DNA of 64,000 nt from Streptomyces sp. f51 (GTDB lineage Bacteria; Actinomycetota; Actinomycetes; Streptomycetales; Streptomycetaceae): contig NZ_CP149798.1 of the NCBI RefSeq assembly GCF_037940415.1, forward strand, positions 558,001-622,000, in the 5' to 3' direction. Positions 1-8,477 of this stretch are shown one piece after another. How positions within the stretch are numbered: the first letter of the stretch is position 1; every line of letters begins with the position of its first letter. The notes beneath the pieces are model-generated. The model worked only from the letters and a program-made list of their open reading frames with translations. It was not told the origin of the DNA and did not search any database. Made by a program: the position numbers and the translations under genes.

Positions 1-20
1 CGGACCCGAGCACCGCACCG

Positions 21-78
21 GACGAGGGCCCGGGGCCGCCGCGCCGCAGAAGCGGTCGCCCGGCCCCGGGCCCTCGTC
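21..78. terminator. Strong hairpin, likely bidirectional terminator
   Basis: An 18-bp perfect stem (GACGAGGGCCCGGGGCCG at 21-38 pairing with 61-78) encloses a 22-nt loop. It lies 19 bp beyond the stop codon of the minus-strand lnt gene, so it is well placed to end that transcript, and possibly one entering from the left edge of the window. There is no long T-run, as is usual for Streptomyces terminators. Confidence 0.75.
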
Positions 79-97
79 GAAAAGACAGCCGCCCGTC

Positions 98-1711
98 CTA
101 CGCGCCGCTGTTGCGCCGCGATCGGACCGCCGTGGTCGCCGCCCAGCCGAGGCCGCCCGCCGCGATCAGCACGAGGACCATCTCCGGGAGGATGCCGAGC
201 TTCGTGGCCGGGGTCTGGGAGGAGCGCAGCGGCACCTTCTGGACGAGTGAGTCGGCGACGAACATCCCGGTCTTCTGGGTGATCCTGCCGTCGGGCATGA
301 TCACGGCGCTCACACCGCTGGTCACGGGCACCGTGACGGTGCGGCTGTGCTCGACGGCGCGGATGCGGGACATCGCGAGCTGCTGGTAGGTCATCTCGCT
401 GCGGTCGAAGGTCGCGTTGTTGCTGGGGACCGAGATGATCTGCGCGCCGTCGGTGACGGTGCTGCGCACGGCCCAGTCGAAGGCCGCCTCGTAGCAGGTG
501 ACGAGCCCGACGCCGGTGCCGTTCATCTTGAACACGCCGGGCTTCGTGCCGCGGCTGAAGTCCTGGCGGACCATGGTGGTCCAGTTCTTGTTGATGGCTC
601 CGAGCAGCGGACGCAGCGGGAGGTACTCGCCGAACGGCTGGACCTGGCGCTTGTCGTACGTGCTCACAGGGCCCTTCACCGGGTCCCACAGGATCTGCTC
701 GTTGTAGATCTTGCCGCCCCGCCCGACGACCGCGCCGACGGAGATGGGGGCGCCGATCGCCTTGGCCGCCCCGTCGATGACGTAGCGGGCGTCCGGGTTG
801 GCGAACGGGTCGATGTCGGAGGAGTTCTCCGGCCAGAGCACCAGGTCGGGCTTGGGCTTCTTGCCCGCCCTGACCTCGGCGGCCAGCCGCTCGGTCTCGG
901 CCACGTGGTGGTCGAGGACGGCGCGCCGCTGCGCGTTGAAGTCGAGTCCCGCGCGCGGGACGTTGCCCTGGATGAGCGCGACCGTCGCCGTGCCGTCCTC
1001 CGCCTTGTCGCTGACCAGCGTCCGCGCGGCGAGCGCGCCGACGACCGGGACGACGATGCCGGACAGCGCCACGACGGCGGCGCCCCGGCGCAGGACGCCG
1101 GTGCCGCGCCGTTCGACGGCGAGACGGACGATCTCGTAGAGGCCGAAGCCGCAGAGCACGACGGCGAAGCCGAGGACCGGGGTGCCGCCGACGGCGGCGA
1201 GCGGCAGGAACACACCGTCGGCCTGCCCGAACGCGATCTTCCCCCAGGGGAAGCCACCGAAGGGCGCACGCGCGCGTGCCGCCTCGCCGGCGATCCAGAG
1301 GGCCGCCGCCCACAGCGGCCACCCCGGCAGCCGGGAGACGAAGGTGATGCCCGCGCCGACCAGCGCTATGTAGATCGCCTCGACCGCGACGAGGGCGAGC
1401 CAGGGGCCTGAGCCGACCTCGACGCCCGTCCAGACCAGCAGCGGCAGCAGGAATCCGAGGCCGAAGAGATAGCCGAGGCCGAGGCCGGCCTTCCAGGAGC
1501 GACCGCGCAGGGTCCAGGCGAAGACCGCGAAGGCCGGGAGGGCGAGCCACCACAGGGTCCGTGGCGGGAAGCTGACGTACAGCAGCACTCCGGAGAGTGC
1601 CGCGGCGGCGGCCGGAACGAGGCGGCGCACCAGGCGGGACCCGCGCGGAGCGGGCACGTCCTGGGGTTCGAGCCGTTCCGGCTCGTCTACGGTGGTTGCT
1701 GTGGCGGTCAC
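98..1711 (-). CDS. lnt: Apolipoprotein N-acyltransferase
   Basis: Lnt transfers an acyl chain from phospholipid to the N-terminal cysteine of lipoproteins at the membrane. The predicted 537-aa protein has the family layout: about six hydrophobic segments in the first 200 residues, then a carbon-nitrogen hydrolase (nitrilase) domain. The expected catalytic triad is visible as Glu in LWPENSS, Lys in YDKRQVQPFGEYLP and Cys in VTCYEAAF. A last hydrophobic segment precedes the basic C-terminus. The GTG start at 1711 (VTATATTVDEPERLEP) was chosen because the reading frame upstream of it is Arg/Pro-rich and looks non-coding, and the resulting length fits the family. Streptomyces often carry two Lnt paralogues, so this may be one of a pair. 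The strong hairpin at 21-78 lies just downstream. Confidence 0.9.
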   Translation of the reverse strand: MTATATTVDEPERLEPQDVPAPRGSRLVRRLVPAAAAALSGVLLYVSFPPRTLWWLALPAFAVFAWTLRGRSWKAGLGLGYLFGLGFLLPLLVWTGVEVGSGPWLALVAVEAIYIALVGAGITFVSRLPGWPLWAAALWIAGEAARARAPFGGFPWGKIAFGQADGVFLPLAAVGGTPVLGFAVVLCGFGLYEIVRLAVERRGTGVLRRGAAVVALSGIVVPVVGALAARTLVSDKAEDGTATVALIQGNVPRAGLDFNAQRRAVLDHHVAETERLAAEVRAGKKPKPDLVLWPENSSDIDPFANPDARYVIDGAAKAIGAPISVGAVVGRGGKIYNEQILWDPVKGPVSTYDKRQVQPFGEYLPLRPLLGAINKNWTTMVRQDFSRGTKPGVFKMNGTGVGLVTCYEAAFDWAVRSTVTDGAQIISVPSNNATFDRSEMTYQQLAMSRIRAVEHSRTVTVPVTSGVSAVIMPDGRITQKTGMFVADSLVQKVPLRSSQTPATKLGILPEMVLVLIAAGGLGWAATTAVRSRRNSGA

Positions 1712-1858
1712 TCGGGGAGTGTACGGCGCCTGACCTGGGCGCGGACAGCGCGGCCTTCTCGGTCCCGATGGGCGGAACGGCGTTCGGCGGGTCGCATCAG
1801 ACGGATCTGCCGCAACGTTCCTGCACAGGTGCACCAGTAGTCACCCGCGGGGCCGCCG

Positions 1859-2404
1859 TCAGCGTGCCAGGCCGGTCTTGTCCGGGCTCAGACGGCCGCG
1901 GATGACCCTGACCGCGGCTTCGGCGTTGTCCACGGTGATCGTGAACGTATGACCGTCGCCCAGGCGCAGGACCATGCCCTCGCCCCGCCGGACGATGACG
2001 GCCGTCCCCTGCTCGGGGCGCCAGCGATATCCCCAGCCGCCCCACTGTCTCGGGGTGACCTGGGGCGCGAAGTCGGCGCCGACGACCGTGGACAGCGGGA
2101 TGCGCCGGCGCGGCACGCCGATGTGGCCGCAGCGCACCTCCAGGCAGTCCTCGTCCACCTTCACGGCGACGTGGACGAACGCGAGCGTCCCGAAGAGGAT
2201 CAGCAGTCCGGCGGCGATGCAGCCGACGACGGACATGACCAGGGGGGCCGCCCCCGACGTCCAGCCGGAGGTGACGGCCAGCTCGATGCCGAGCGCCAGA
2301 CAGGCCAGGCCGCCCAGGGCGGGCAGCCACTGGACACGGTTCCTCGCACGCCCGGTCCAGATCTCCGGGTGCGGGGAGGTGTCGCCGTGGGGGTGGTCCC
2401 TCAT
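1859..2404 (-). CDS. Small membrane protein with PH-like C-terminal domain
   Basis: A 181-aa protein with a hydrophilic N-terminus (about 25 residues), two closely spaced hydrophobic helices (about residues 28-48 and 53-76), and a soluble beta-rich tail of about 100 residues containing PRRRIPLSTV and WGYRWRPEQGTAVIV. This architecture resembles bacterial PH-domain membrane proteins seen throughout Streptomyces. The SRIPL-like basic stretch followed by a tryptophan-rich strand is characteristic of that group. No enzymatic motif is present. It is transcribed in the same direction as the upstream racemase gene and lnt but with gaps of 92 and 147 bp, so a shared transcript is possible but not shown. 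Function is unknown. Confidence 0.7.
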   Translation of the reverse strand: MRDHPHGDTSPHPEIWTGRARNRVQWLPALGGLACLALGIELAVTSGWTSGAAPLVMSVVGCIAAGLLILFGTLAFVHVAVKVDEDCLEVRCGHIGVPRRRIPLSTVVGADFAPQVTPRQWGGWGYRWRPEQGTAVIVRRGEGMVLRLGDGHTFTITVDNAEAAVRVIRGRLSPDKTGLAR

Positions 2405-2496
2405 GTCTTGAGACTACTCAGGTTCCGCTGCGCGGGCACCGGGTCGCGGAACGTCACTGCGCCGGGTGGACGAAGACGTTCGAGGGCGTCCGCGAC

Positions 2497-3282
2497 TCAG
2501 CGTGCGGGGCTGACCGCCGAGAGCACGCGGCCTTCCTCGTAGGTGAGTGCCGTGGTGGGCAGGGCACCCTCGCGTCCGCTCTGGAGCACCGTGACGGTAG
2601 AGGTGGCGGGGGCCGAGGGGTCCGCGGTCTCGCCGATCCGGCGCAGCGCCTGGGCGGCGACGGCTCCGGCGGACCCGTGCAGGACGAGCGGCGGGTGGCC
2701 GGGGCGCTGCACCGCGGCGCGGATGCGTTCGGCGACGAGTTCGTAGTGGGTGCAGCCCAGGACGACGGCCGTCACGTCCTCGGGGGTGTGCGCGGCGGCC
2801 GCCTCGATCGCGGCGTCGATGGCCGCCTGGTCGGCGTGCTCGACGGCGTCTGCGAGTCCGGGGCAGGCGACCTCGGTGACGGCCACTCCGCCGGCGAACT
2901 CCTCGATCAGTCCTCGCTGGTACGGGCTGCCCGTGGTGGCGGGCGTCGCCCAGATCGCCACGGGTCCGCCACCCGCCGCGGCGGGCTTGATGGCCGGGAC
3001 GGTACCGATGACGGGCACCTGCGGTTCGAGGCGGGCGCGCAGCGCGGGCAGGGCGCGGACGGAGGCGGTGTTGCAGGCAACGATCAGGGCGTCGGGCCGG
3101 TGCAGTGCGGCGGCCTCGGCGACCGCGAGGGCGCGCGCGGTGACGTCTTCCGGGGTGCGGGGTCCCCAGGGCATGCTGCCGGGGTCGGAGGAGAGGACGA
3201 GATCGGCGTCGGGCCGCAGTCGACGCACCGCGGCGGCAGCAGCGAGCAGTCCGATTCCGGAGTCCATGAGCGCGATCTTCAC
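2497..3282 (-). CDS. Aspartate/glutamate racemase family protein (MurI-like)
   Basis: The predicted 261-aa cofactor-independent racemase has the paired catalytic-cysteine motifs of the Asp/Glu racemase superfamily: DSGIGLL near the N-terminus, VACNTAS (first Cys, about residue 70) and VVLGCTHYELV (second Cys, about residue 178). MurI would make D-glutamate for peptidoglycan. The sequence diverges from canonical MurI (DSGIGLL rather than DSGxGGL; no canonical YxxD substrate stretch), so it may be a second paralogue with a different substrate. The GTG start at 3282 follows a GGTGACCGG stretch. It is divergent from the glycosyltransferase gene at 3341, so the 58-bp gap must hold both promoters. 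Confidence 0.78.
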   Translation of the reverse strand: MKIALMDSGIGLLAAAAAVRRLRPDADLVLSSDPGSMPWGPRTPEDVTARALAVAEAAALHRPDALIVACNTASVRALPALRARLEPQVPVIGTVPAIKPAAAGGGPVAIWATPATTGSPYQRGLIEEFAGGVAVTEVACPGLADAVEHADQAAIDAAIEAAAAHTPEDVTAVVLGCTHYELVAERIRAAVQRPGHPPLVLHGSAGAVAAQALRRIGETADPSAPATSTVTVLQSGREGALPTTALTYEEGRVLSAVSPAR

Positions 3283-3340
3283 CCGGTCACCATAGACGAT
3301 CCGACTTTACGGGCCACCGCGGTGGGGCAGACTGCGGCGG

Positions 3341-4516
3341 GTGAGCGCCCTCGTGTGGATCGCCCTCGGATCACTGGCCGCCTGGCTGTGGCTGCTGCTC
3401 GGCCAGGGCTTCTTCTGGCGTACGGACGTGAGGCTGCCTCCGTGCCGTGAGCCGTCGGACTGGCCCTCCGTCTGCGTCGTGGTGCCGGCCCGGGACGAGG
3501 CCGGCGTCCTGCCCGAGAGCCTTCCGTCCCTCCTGGCGCAGGACTATCCGGGGCGGGCAGAGATCTTCCTCGTCGACGACGGCAGTTCGGACGGCACGGG
3601 AGAGCTCGCCCGTGAGCTGGCGCGCCGGAACGGCGGACTGCCGCTCACCGTCGGCTCACCGGGCGAACCGCCTGCGGGCTGGACGGGCAAGCTCTGGGCC
3701 GTACGTCATGGCATCGCACTGGCCCGCGCGCGGGAGCCCGAGTATCTGCTGCTCACCGACGCCGACATCGCGCACGCGCCGGACAGCCTGCGGCTCCTGG
3801 TGGCGGCGGCCCGCACCGGTGGCTTCGATCTCGTCTCGCAGATGGCACGGCTGCGGGTGGAGAGCCTGTGGGAACGGCTCGTCGTGCCCGCCTTCGTCTA
3901 CTTCTTCGCGCAGCTCTACCCCTTCCACCGGATCGCGGTGAAGGGCTCCCGGACGGCGGCCGCGGCGGGGGGATGTGTCCTGCTGCGCGCGGACGCCGCC
4001 GAGCGGGCGCGGATCCCGGACGCGATCCGTCATGCCGTCATCGACGACGTGGCGCTCGCGCGTGCCGTGAAGCGCGGCGGCGGCCGCATCTGGCTGGGCC
4101 TGGCCGAGCGGGTGGACAGCGTGCGCCCCTATCCGCGGCTGCACGACCTGTGGCGGATGGTCTCGCGCAGCGCGTACGCACAGCTGCGGCACAGCCCTCT
4201 GCTGCTCGCCGGGACGGTGGCCGGGCTCGCCGTGGTGTATCTGGTGCCGCCGGTCGCCCTGGTGGCGGGGCTCGCGGCGGGGAACGCGTGGGCGGCGGCG
4301 GCCGGGGGTCTCGCCTGGCTGGTGATGACGGCGACCTATGGACCGATGCTCCGCTACTACGGACAGTCCTTGGCGCCGGCCCCCCTCCTGCCGTTCACCG
4401 CCTTCCTCTATCTCCTCATGACGGTCGACTCCGCGGTGCAGCACTACAGGGGGCGCGGCGCGGCCTGGAAGGGCCGCACCTACGCGCGCCCCGACGCCGC
4501 CCTCGACGACAACTAG
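3341..4516 (+). CDS. Glycosyltransferase family 2, HpnB-type
   Basis: A 391-aa inverting GT-A glycosyltransferase. One N-terminal hydrophobic helix (residues 3-25) is followed by the GT2 core, with VVPARDEA, IFLVDDGSSDGT (donor-binding Asp pair) and LLLTDADIAH (DxD-like metal site). Two or three C-terminal transmembrane helices end the protein. This order, the PPAGWTGKLWA motif and the length match the hopene-associated glycosyltransferase HpnB family. HpnB homologues occur in hopanoid loci, but no squalene-hopene cyclase or other hpn gene is in this window, so the acceptor is not established; a carotenoid or other lipid is possible. The start is GTG. It converges on the TerD gene with a hairpin between them. 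Confidence 0.82.
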   Translation: MSALVWIALGSLAAWLWLLLGQGFFWRTDVRLPPCREPSDWPSVCVVVPARDEAGVLPESLPSLLAQDYPGRAEIFLVDDGSSDGTGELARELARRNGGLPLTVGSPGEPPAGWTGKLWAVRHGIALARAREPEYLLLTDADIAHAPDSLRLLVAAARTGGFDLVSQMARLRVESLWERLVVPAFVYFFAQLYPFHRIAVKGSRTAAAAGGCVLLRADAAERARIPDAIRHAVIDDVALARAVKRGGGRIWLGLAERVDSVRPYPRLHDLWRMVSRSAYAQLRHSPLLLAGTVAGLAVVYLVPPVALVAGLAAGNAWAAAAGGLAWLVMTATYGPMLRYYGQSLAPAPLLPFTAFLYLLMTVDSAVQHYRGRGAAWKGRTYARPDAALDDN

Positions 4517-4522
4517 TTCCGT

Positions 4523-4548
4523 GACGGGCACGGCAGGCGGTGCCCGTC
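4523..4548. terminator. Bidirectional terminator hairpin
   Basis: GACGGGCAC (4523-4531) pairs with GTGCCCGTC (4540-4548) around an 8-nt loop. It lies between the convergent stop codons of the glycosyltransferase (4516) and the TerD protein (4560), a position that fits termination of both. Confidence 0.65.
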
Positions 4549-4559
4549 GCAGGCGACCG

Positions 4560-5924
4560 TCACTTCCTGCCGGGTGTCCAGTTCATGCCCCAGCCGTAGG
4601 CGTGGTCGACGGTCCGCTGCGGGCTCACCCCGCGCGCGGGGACGAGGTACCGGGCCTCGCGCTGGACGACCAGGTCGGCGCCGGTGCCGGTGATGAGGGC
4701 CAGCGCGCAGACCGTGGAGGGCACGGTGCACTCGTCGAGCGAGAAGTCGATGGGCGCGCCGTTCAGCGGCTGGAGCGTGACCGTGGCATGCAGGTCGGCG
4801 AAGGAACGGGCCCCTTCGTAGATGGTCACGAAGATGAGGATGCGCCGGAAGCTCTGCTTGTGGTCGAGGTTGATGGTGAGGTTCTCACCGGAGGCCACGG
4901 CTCCCGTGCGGTCGTCTCCGTCGAGATGTATGTACGGCGGCTGGTGCAGGGCCCCGAAGGCGTTGCCGAGCGCCTGGACGACTCCCTTGCGGCCGTCGGA
5001 CAGCTCGTACAGGGCGCACAGGTCGAGGTCAAGGTCCGCGTGCATGGCGACGGCCCTGCCTCGTTTGCTGCCCCACCCCGAGAACTGCTTGCGCACCTCC
5101 CAGTTGAGGTTGACCCGCATGGCACCACCGGTGCCGCCCTGTTTGGCGAGGGAGACGGAGGGCGCCTCCTTGGTGAGCGTCACCTTGGAGAGCCGGACGG
5201 GCGCCGGAGGGGCCGCGGGTGGCTGCTGGGCCGCCGGTGGCCAGGAGGCCGTGGTGGGCTGCGGAGCCCAGGGCGGCTGCGTGGTGACGGGAGGGGCGAC
5301 CGGCGGCGGCACGGTGACCGGGGGCGCCACGGGAGGCGGCGGCCCCTGGACGAGGGTGGCGGGTCCCTGTGGCGCGGCGGCGGGAGGCGCCGCGTGCTGA
5401 GGCTCGTCCACCGTGATGCCGTAGTCGGTGGCCAGTCCTTCGAGGCCGCTGCTGTAGCCCTGTCCGACGGCGCGGAACTTCCAGGCCCCCTGGCGACGGT
5501 AGAACTCGCCGAGGACGAAGGCGGTCTCCACGGTCGCGTCGGTGCTCTCGAAGCGGGCGATCTCCGTGCCGCCGTGTGCGTCGAGCACCCGGATGTGGAG
5601 GCCGGGCACGCGCCCGAAGGAACCGCCGTCCGCGGAGGCGGCCAGGACCACGGTCTCGACGACGGACTCCACGCGCGTCAGATCGACGAACAGCGCGTCG
5701 GTCACCTGACCGCCGTCGTTCCGCTTGCCCTCGTGGCGCACGGCGCCCGAGGAGTGCGCCGGCTGGTTGTAGAAGACGAAGTCGCCGTCCGAACGGACTT
5801 TTCCGGCCACGAGCAGAAGGGCGGACGCGTCGACGTCGGGCACCCCGTGTCCTGAACGCCACCCCAATTCCACCTTGAGCGCGCTCGTCGGGACAGGAAC
5901 ATTGGATCCCTTACGCATTGACAT
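4560..5924 (-). CDS. Tandem TerD-domain protein (tellurium resistance family)
   Basis: A 454-aa protein. Residues 1 to about 170 form a TerD domain ([12 protein letters not shown] start; [37 protein letters not shown]). A Pro/Ala-rich linker of about 80 residues follows. A second TerD-like domain ([16 protein letters not shown], then VNLNWEV) covers the last 190 residues. TerD domains bind calcium and act in stress or envelope-associated complexes with Ter proteins; a direct tellurite role is rarely shown in Streptomyces. The ATG at 5924 was chosen over upstream in-frame codons because GGGGGCG sits correctly before it and [10 protein letters not shown] is the usual family N-terminus. It is divergent from the small protein gene at 6217. 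Confidence 0.85.
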   Translation of the reverse strand: MSMRKGSNVPVPTSALKVELGWRSGHGVPDVDASALLLVAGKVRSDGDFVFYNQPAHSSGAVRHEGKRNDGGQVTDALFVDLTRVESVVETVVLAASADGGSFGRVPGLHIRVLDAHGGTEIARFESTDATVETAFVLGEFYRRQGAWKFRAVGQGYSSGLEGLATDYGITVDEPQHAAPPAAAPQGPATLVQGPPPPVAPPVTVPPPVAPPVTTQPPWAPQPTTASWPPAAQQPPAAPPAPVRLSKVTLTKEAPSVSLAKQGGTGGAMRVNLNWEVRKQFSGWGSKRGRAVAMHADLDLDLCALYELSDGRKGVVQALGNAFGALHQPPYIHLDGDDRTGAVASGENLTINLDHKQSFRRILIFVTIYEGARSFADLHATVTLQPLNGAPIDFSLDECTVPSTVCALALITGTGADLVVQREARYLVPARGVSPQRTVDHAYGWGMNWTPGRK

Positions 5925-6216
5925 GTACGCCCCCATCGCGTGTCTCCGCACCGGTGCGAGTCCCGAACGGACCGCCGGCTCCGTTCTCGCCAAACCTAAT
6001 CCCCAGGTCCGCCGGCTCCCATGACTCGCACAGGAAGATCCTGGTCAACCGCCGGTAACCCGTCCAAGACTCGGCCTTTACACGATCTCAACCATCTCTG
6101 ACGTCCTTTTTTGCCAAGTTCGCTCGCATTGGGGATCCCGCGTCACCGCAGACACGGAAAAACAACCCTCTTATCGGTCTCCCCAACCAGCACATCGTGG
6201 GCTTAACTTATGTGCC
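5925..6216. promoter_or_regulatory. Divergent intergenic region with AT-richer stretch
   Basis: This 292-bp gap separates the divergent TerD and small-protein genes. Its middle (about 6080-6200) is clearly richer in A and T than its surroundings, for example a CTTTTTTGCC run and AAAAACAACCCTC. The plus-strand gene has a TAACTT hexamer at 6204-6209, seven bases before its ATG, and no Shine-Dalgarno sequence. That spacing suits a -10 element feeding a leaderless mRNA. No gene is seen here. Confidence 0.45.
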
Positions 6217-6642
6217 ATGACCTCCCCCCGCTCCACCTATGGCGGCGGTTACTACTCCGCCTTCCAGGACACCCCGATCTACGACTCCCTCGTCGCCGAG
6301 CGGGGTACCCCTCAGATCGCCCCGATCCGGGTCCCCTCCGCCTACGACCCGGGCATGAGCAACAACCTCCCGGCCCTGCCGTCCGCGCTCCCCGCGCTGC
6401 CGGCCGGTCCCTCTTCGTACGGCTACCAGCAGGCCCAGCAGCCCTCGCCGCTTCAGCAGGCTCAGGCGCCGTACATCCCGCAGCAGATGGGCGCGCCCCG
6501 GGGCTATCCAAGCCCGCAGCCTCAGCAGCCCCGCCCGATGGCGGCCGGCACGGGCTTCGAGGCCATGCGCCCCGCCGCTCCCCGGCCCGCACCCGCTCCG
6601 TACCAGGACCCGTACAACGGTCAGCAGTACCGCGGGTACTGA
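6217..6642 (+). CDS. Tyr/Gln/Pro-rich conserved small protein (DUF6643-like)
   Basis: A 141-aa low-complexity protein that opens MTSPRSTYGGGYYSAF and ends with a QYRGY tail. The middle is rich in Pro, Gln and Ala (QQAQQPSPLQQAQ). It has no signal peptide, transmembrane helix or catalytic motif. The N-terminal third (FQDTPIYDSLVAERGTPQIAPIRVP) is more ordered-looking than the rest. The sequence resembles the Streptomyces-restricted family catalogued as DUF6643, from memory of its N-terminus. No ribosome-binding site precedes the ATG, and a TAACTT box lies only seven bases upstream, so the mRNA may be leaderless. It is followed 45 bp later by the MOSC gene. Function is unknown; the composition suggests a disordered scaffold or surface-associated protein. 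Confidence 0.72.
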   Translation: MTSPRSTYGGGYYSAFQDTPIYDSLVAERGTPQIAPIRVPSAYDPGMSNNLPALPSALPALPAGPSSYGYQQAQQPSPLQQAQAPYIPQQMGAPRGYPSPQPQQPRPMAAGTGFEAMRPAAPRPAPAPYQDPYNGQQYRGY

Positions 6643-6687
6643 CACCCACGAACCGGATTGTCGGTGCTCCCTGGCACCATGGCGATC

Positions 6688-7512
6688 ATGGGGAACGCGG
6701 TACTGCACTCGATCCACGTCCATCCGGTCAAGGCGTTCCGGAGCTCTTCGCTCCAGGAGGCCGAGGTGGAGCCCTGGGGGCTGGCCGGAGACCGACGCTG
6801 GGTCCTGATCGACGAAGCGGGAAAGGTCGTCACGCAACGCGAGCAGCCGCGTCTGGCGCTGGCCGCCGCCGAGACACTCTCCGGCGGCGGCCTCCGTCTT
6901 GCCGCCGACGGCCGCGAGCCCGTGACGGTTCCCGTGCCCGAACCCACCGGTACGACAACGGTGGAGATCTTCGGTGAGAAAGTGGAGGCCGTCCTCGCCG
7001 ACCCGGCCGCGCACGCCTGGGCGAGTGCCTACGTGGGCGCCGAGGTGCGCCTGGCCCACATGGACGACCCGGCCGCCCGCAGGCCCGTCGACCCCGAGTT
7101 CGCGCTGCCCGGCGAGACCGTCAGCTTCGCCGACGGCTTCCCGCTGCTCCTCACCGCGCTCGGATCGCTGGACGCGCTCAACTCCCTGATCGCGCGCGGC
7201 GACCTGGCCGATGAAGGCCCTTTGCCGATGGGCCGTTTCCGGCCGAACGTCGTCGTCTCCGGCACCGACGCCTGGGCCGAGGACGCGTGGTCGCGCATCG
7301 CGATCGGCGAGGTCACCTTCCGTGTCACCGGGATGTGCGGCCGCTGCGTCGTCACCACGACCGACCAGGACACCGCGCGGCGCGGCAAGGAACCCCTGCG
7401 GACACTCGCCCGGCACCGGCGCATCGGCGGAAAGCTGATGTTCGGACAGAACCTGGTGCCCGAGAACCGCGGCACGCTGCGGGTCGGCGACCCGGTCACG
7501 GTCCTCGCCTGA
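6688..7512 (+). CDS. MOSC domain-containing protein
   Basis: A predicted 274-aa protein with an N-terminal MOSC beta-barrel (LHSIHVHPVKAFRS, GLAGDRRWVLID) and a C-terminal MOSC domain. The latter carries the conserved cysteine in RVTGMCGRCVVTT (about residue 220) and RRIGGKLMFGQNLVP. MOSC proteins bind or transfer molybdenum cofactor or sulfur (YiiM, YcbX, mARC and the C-terminus of Moco sulfurase). The YcbX/mARC layout without a ferredoxin domain suggests a role in N-hydroxylated substrate reduction or Mo-cofactor handling. The ATG at 6688 is used; an in-frame ATG at 6679 and TTG at 6658 are alternatives, and none has a strong Shine-Dalgarno sequence. Confidence 0.85.
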   Translation: MGNAVLHSIHVHPVKAFRSSSLQEAEVEPWGLAGDRRWVLIDEAGKVVTQREQPRLALAAAETLSGGGLRLAADGREPVTVPVPEPTGTTTVEIFGEKVEAVLADPAAHAWASAYVGAEVRLAHMDDPAARRPVDPEFALPGETVSFADGFPLLLTALGSLDALNSLIARGDLADEGPLPMGRFRPNVVVSGTDAWAEDAWSRIAIGEVTFRVTGMCGRCVVTTTDQDTARRGKEPLRTLARHRRIGGKLMFGQNLVPENRGTLRVGDPVTVLA

Positions 7513-7699
7513 CCCGCCTCGGCGACATTCCACCGGAGACCGGTTCGCCGGGAACCCTGAGGCCCGGCGGGATCGTTGAGTGTGTGTGAGATGTTCATAA
7601 AAGGCTTTGGGGGAGGGTGACGTCGGCCTCTCTTCCCCGGCCCGGCGCGTGAACGGCTCCGCTGCTGGTAATGACGGAGGCGGAAGGGGGTGGGGGACG

Positions 7700-8305
7700 G
7701 TGCGCGCGATCATCGGACTCTGGCGCTGGCGGCGCAATCCGCTGCGCCGTACGACGGATCTCGTGGAGGCCTGGCTGGCCCTGGCCGCGCTCCTGCTCGT
7801 CCTGTTCGCGGCACCCCTCGCCGGAGCGGCCGCGGGGGTCTCCGTGCAGGGGACTCTTCAGAAGGCCGTGCGGGACCAGCGCAGGGACCGGCACCAAGTG
7901 GTCGCCGTCGTCGTCAGGAAGCTGTCCCGGGGCCCGCTGGCGTCCGACCCCGAGACCCCGTCGGGACGGGACAAGCACAGCCGTGTCACGGCCGACTGGA
8001 CGGCGCCGGACGGCACCCGGCGGCGCGGCACCGCGATCGCCGACCTCAAGGCGCCGGTCCCTGGAGACCGGTTCTCGATCTGGACCGACGGGCGCGGCCG
8101 AATAATGGGCCGCCCCCTGGACAGTGCCACCGCGACCGCGCACGCCGCTCTGGCCGGCTTCGGTGCCGCGGTCCTGACGGCAGGACTCCTGGAAGGCGGG
8201 AGGCGGCTGGTCCTCTGGCACATGATCCGCCGGCGTCACGCCCGATGGGACCGGGCCTGGGCGAAGGCGGGGCCCGACTGGGGCAAGGCGGACACCGGCA
8301 GCTGA
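7700..8305 (+). CDS. Rv1733c family membrane protein
   Basis: A 201-aa protein with the hallmark of the Rv1733c family: a basic N-terminal segment (WRWRRNPLRRTTDLVEAW), a transmembrane helix (about residues 25-50), an extracytoplasmic domain of about 90 residues, a second transmembrane helix (about 145-165), and a basic cytoplasmic tail (WHMIRRRHARWDRAW). The Mycobacterium tuberculosis member belongs to the dormancy (DosR) regulon; Streptomyces have many paralogues of unknown role. The GTG at 7700 follows a GGGGGTGGGGGA ribosome-binding region and is preferred over the in-frame upstream ATG at 7607, which would add a non-membrane leader. Confidence 0.82.
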   Translation: MRAIIGLWRWRRNPLRRTTDLVEAWLALAALLLVLFAAPLAGAAAGVSVQGTLQKAVRDQRRDRHQVVAVVVRKLSRGPLASDPETPSGRDKHSRVTADWTAPDGTRRRGTAIADLKAPVPGDRFSIWTDGRGRIMGRPLDSATATAHAALAGFGAAVLTAGLLEGGRRLVLWHMIRRRHARWDRAWAKAGPDWGKADTGS

Positions 8306-8359
8306 CCGGCCTTTCCGCTCCGGTCAACCGCGCGTGCCCGCGCACGCTACGGTGGACCG

Positions 8360-8374
8360 GCCGAACTGTTCGGC
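8360..8374. promoter_or_regulatory. Perfect palindrome upstream of beta-helix/AAA+ gene
   Basis: GCCGAACTGTTCGGC is a perfect inverted repeat with 7-bp arms and a single central T, about 104 bp before the ATG at 8478. It looks like a repressor operator, but a short RNA hairpin is also possible. No regulator gene is adjacent. Confidence 0.4.
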
Positions 8375-8477
8375 ACCGTCGTGAGAGGCTGTCCGGCAGG
8401 CCCGGAGTCCCGAGCGACGGGGCATCAGCACGGCCTCGCAGGACCCGCGTACGACGAGGTGGGGGCACAACAGCGCC

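Noticed and set aside
4560-5924. Tellurite-resistance operon.
   Set aside because: Only a single tandem TerD gene is present, with no terA, terB, terC or terZ neighbours.
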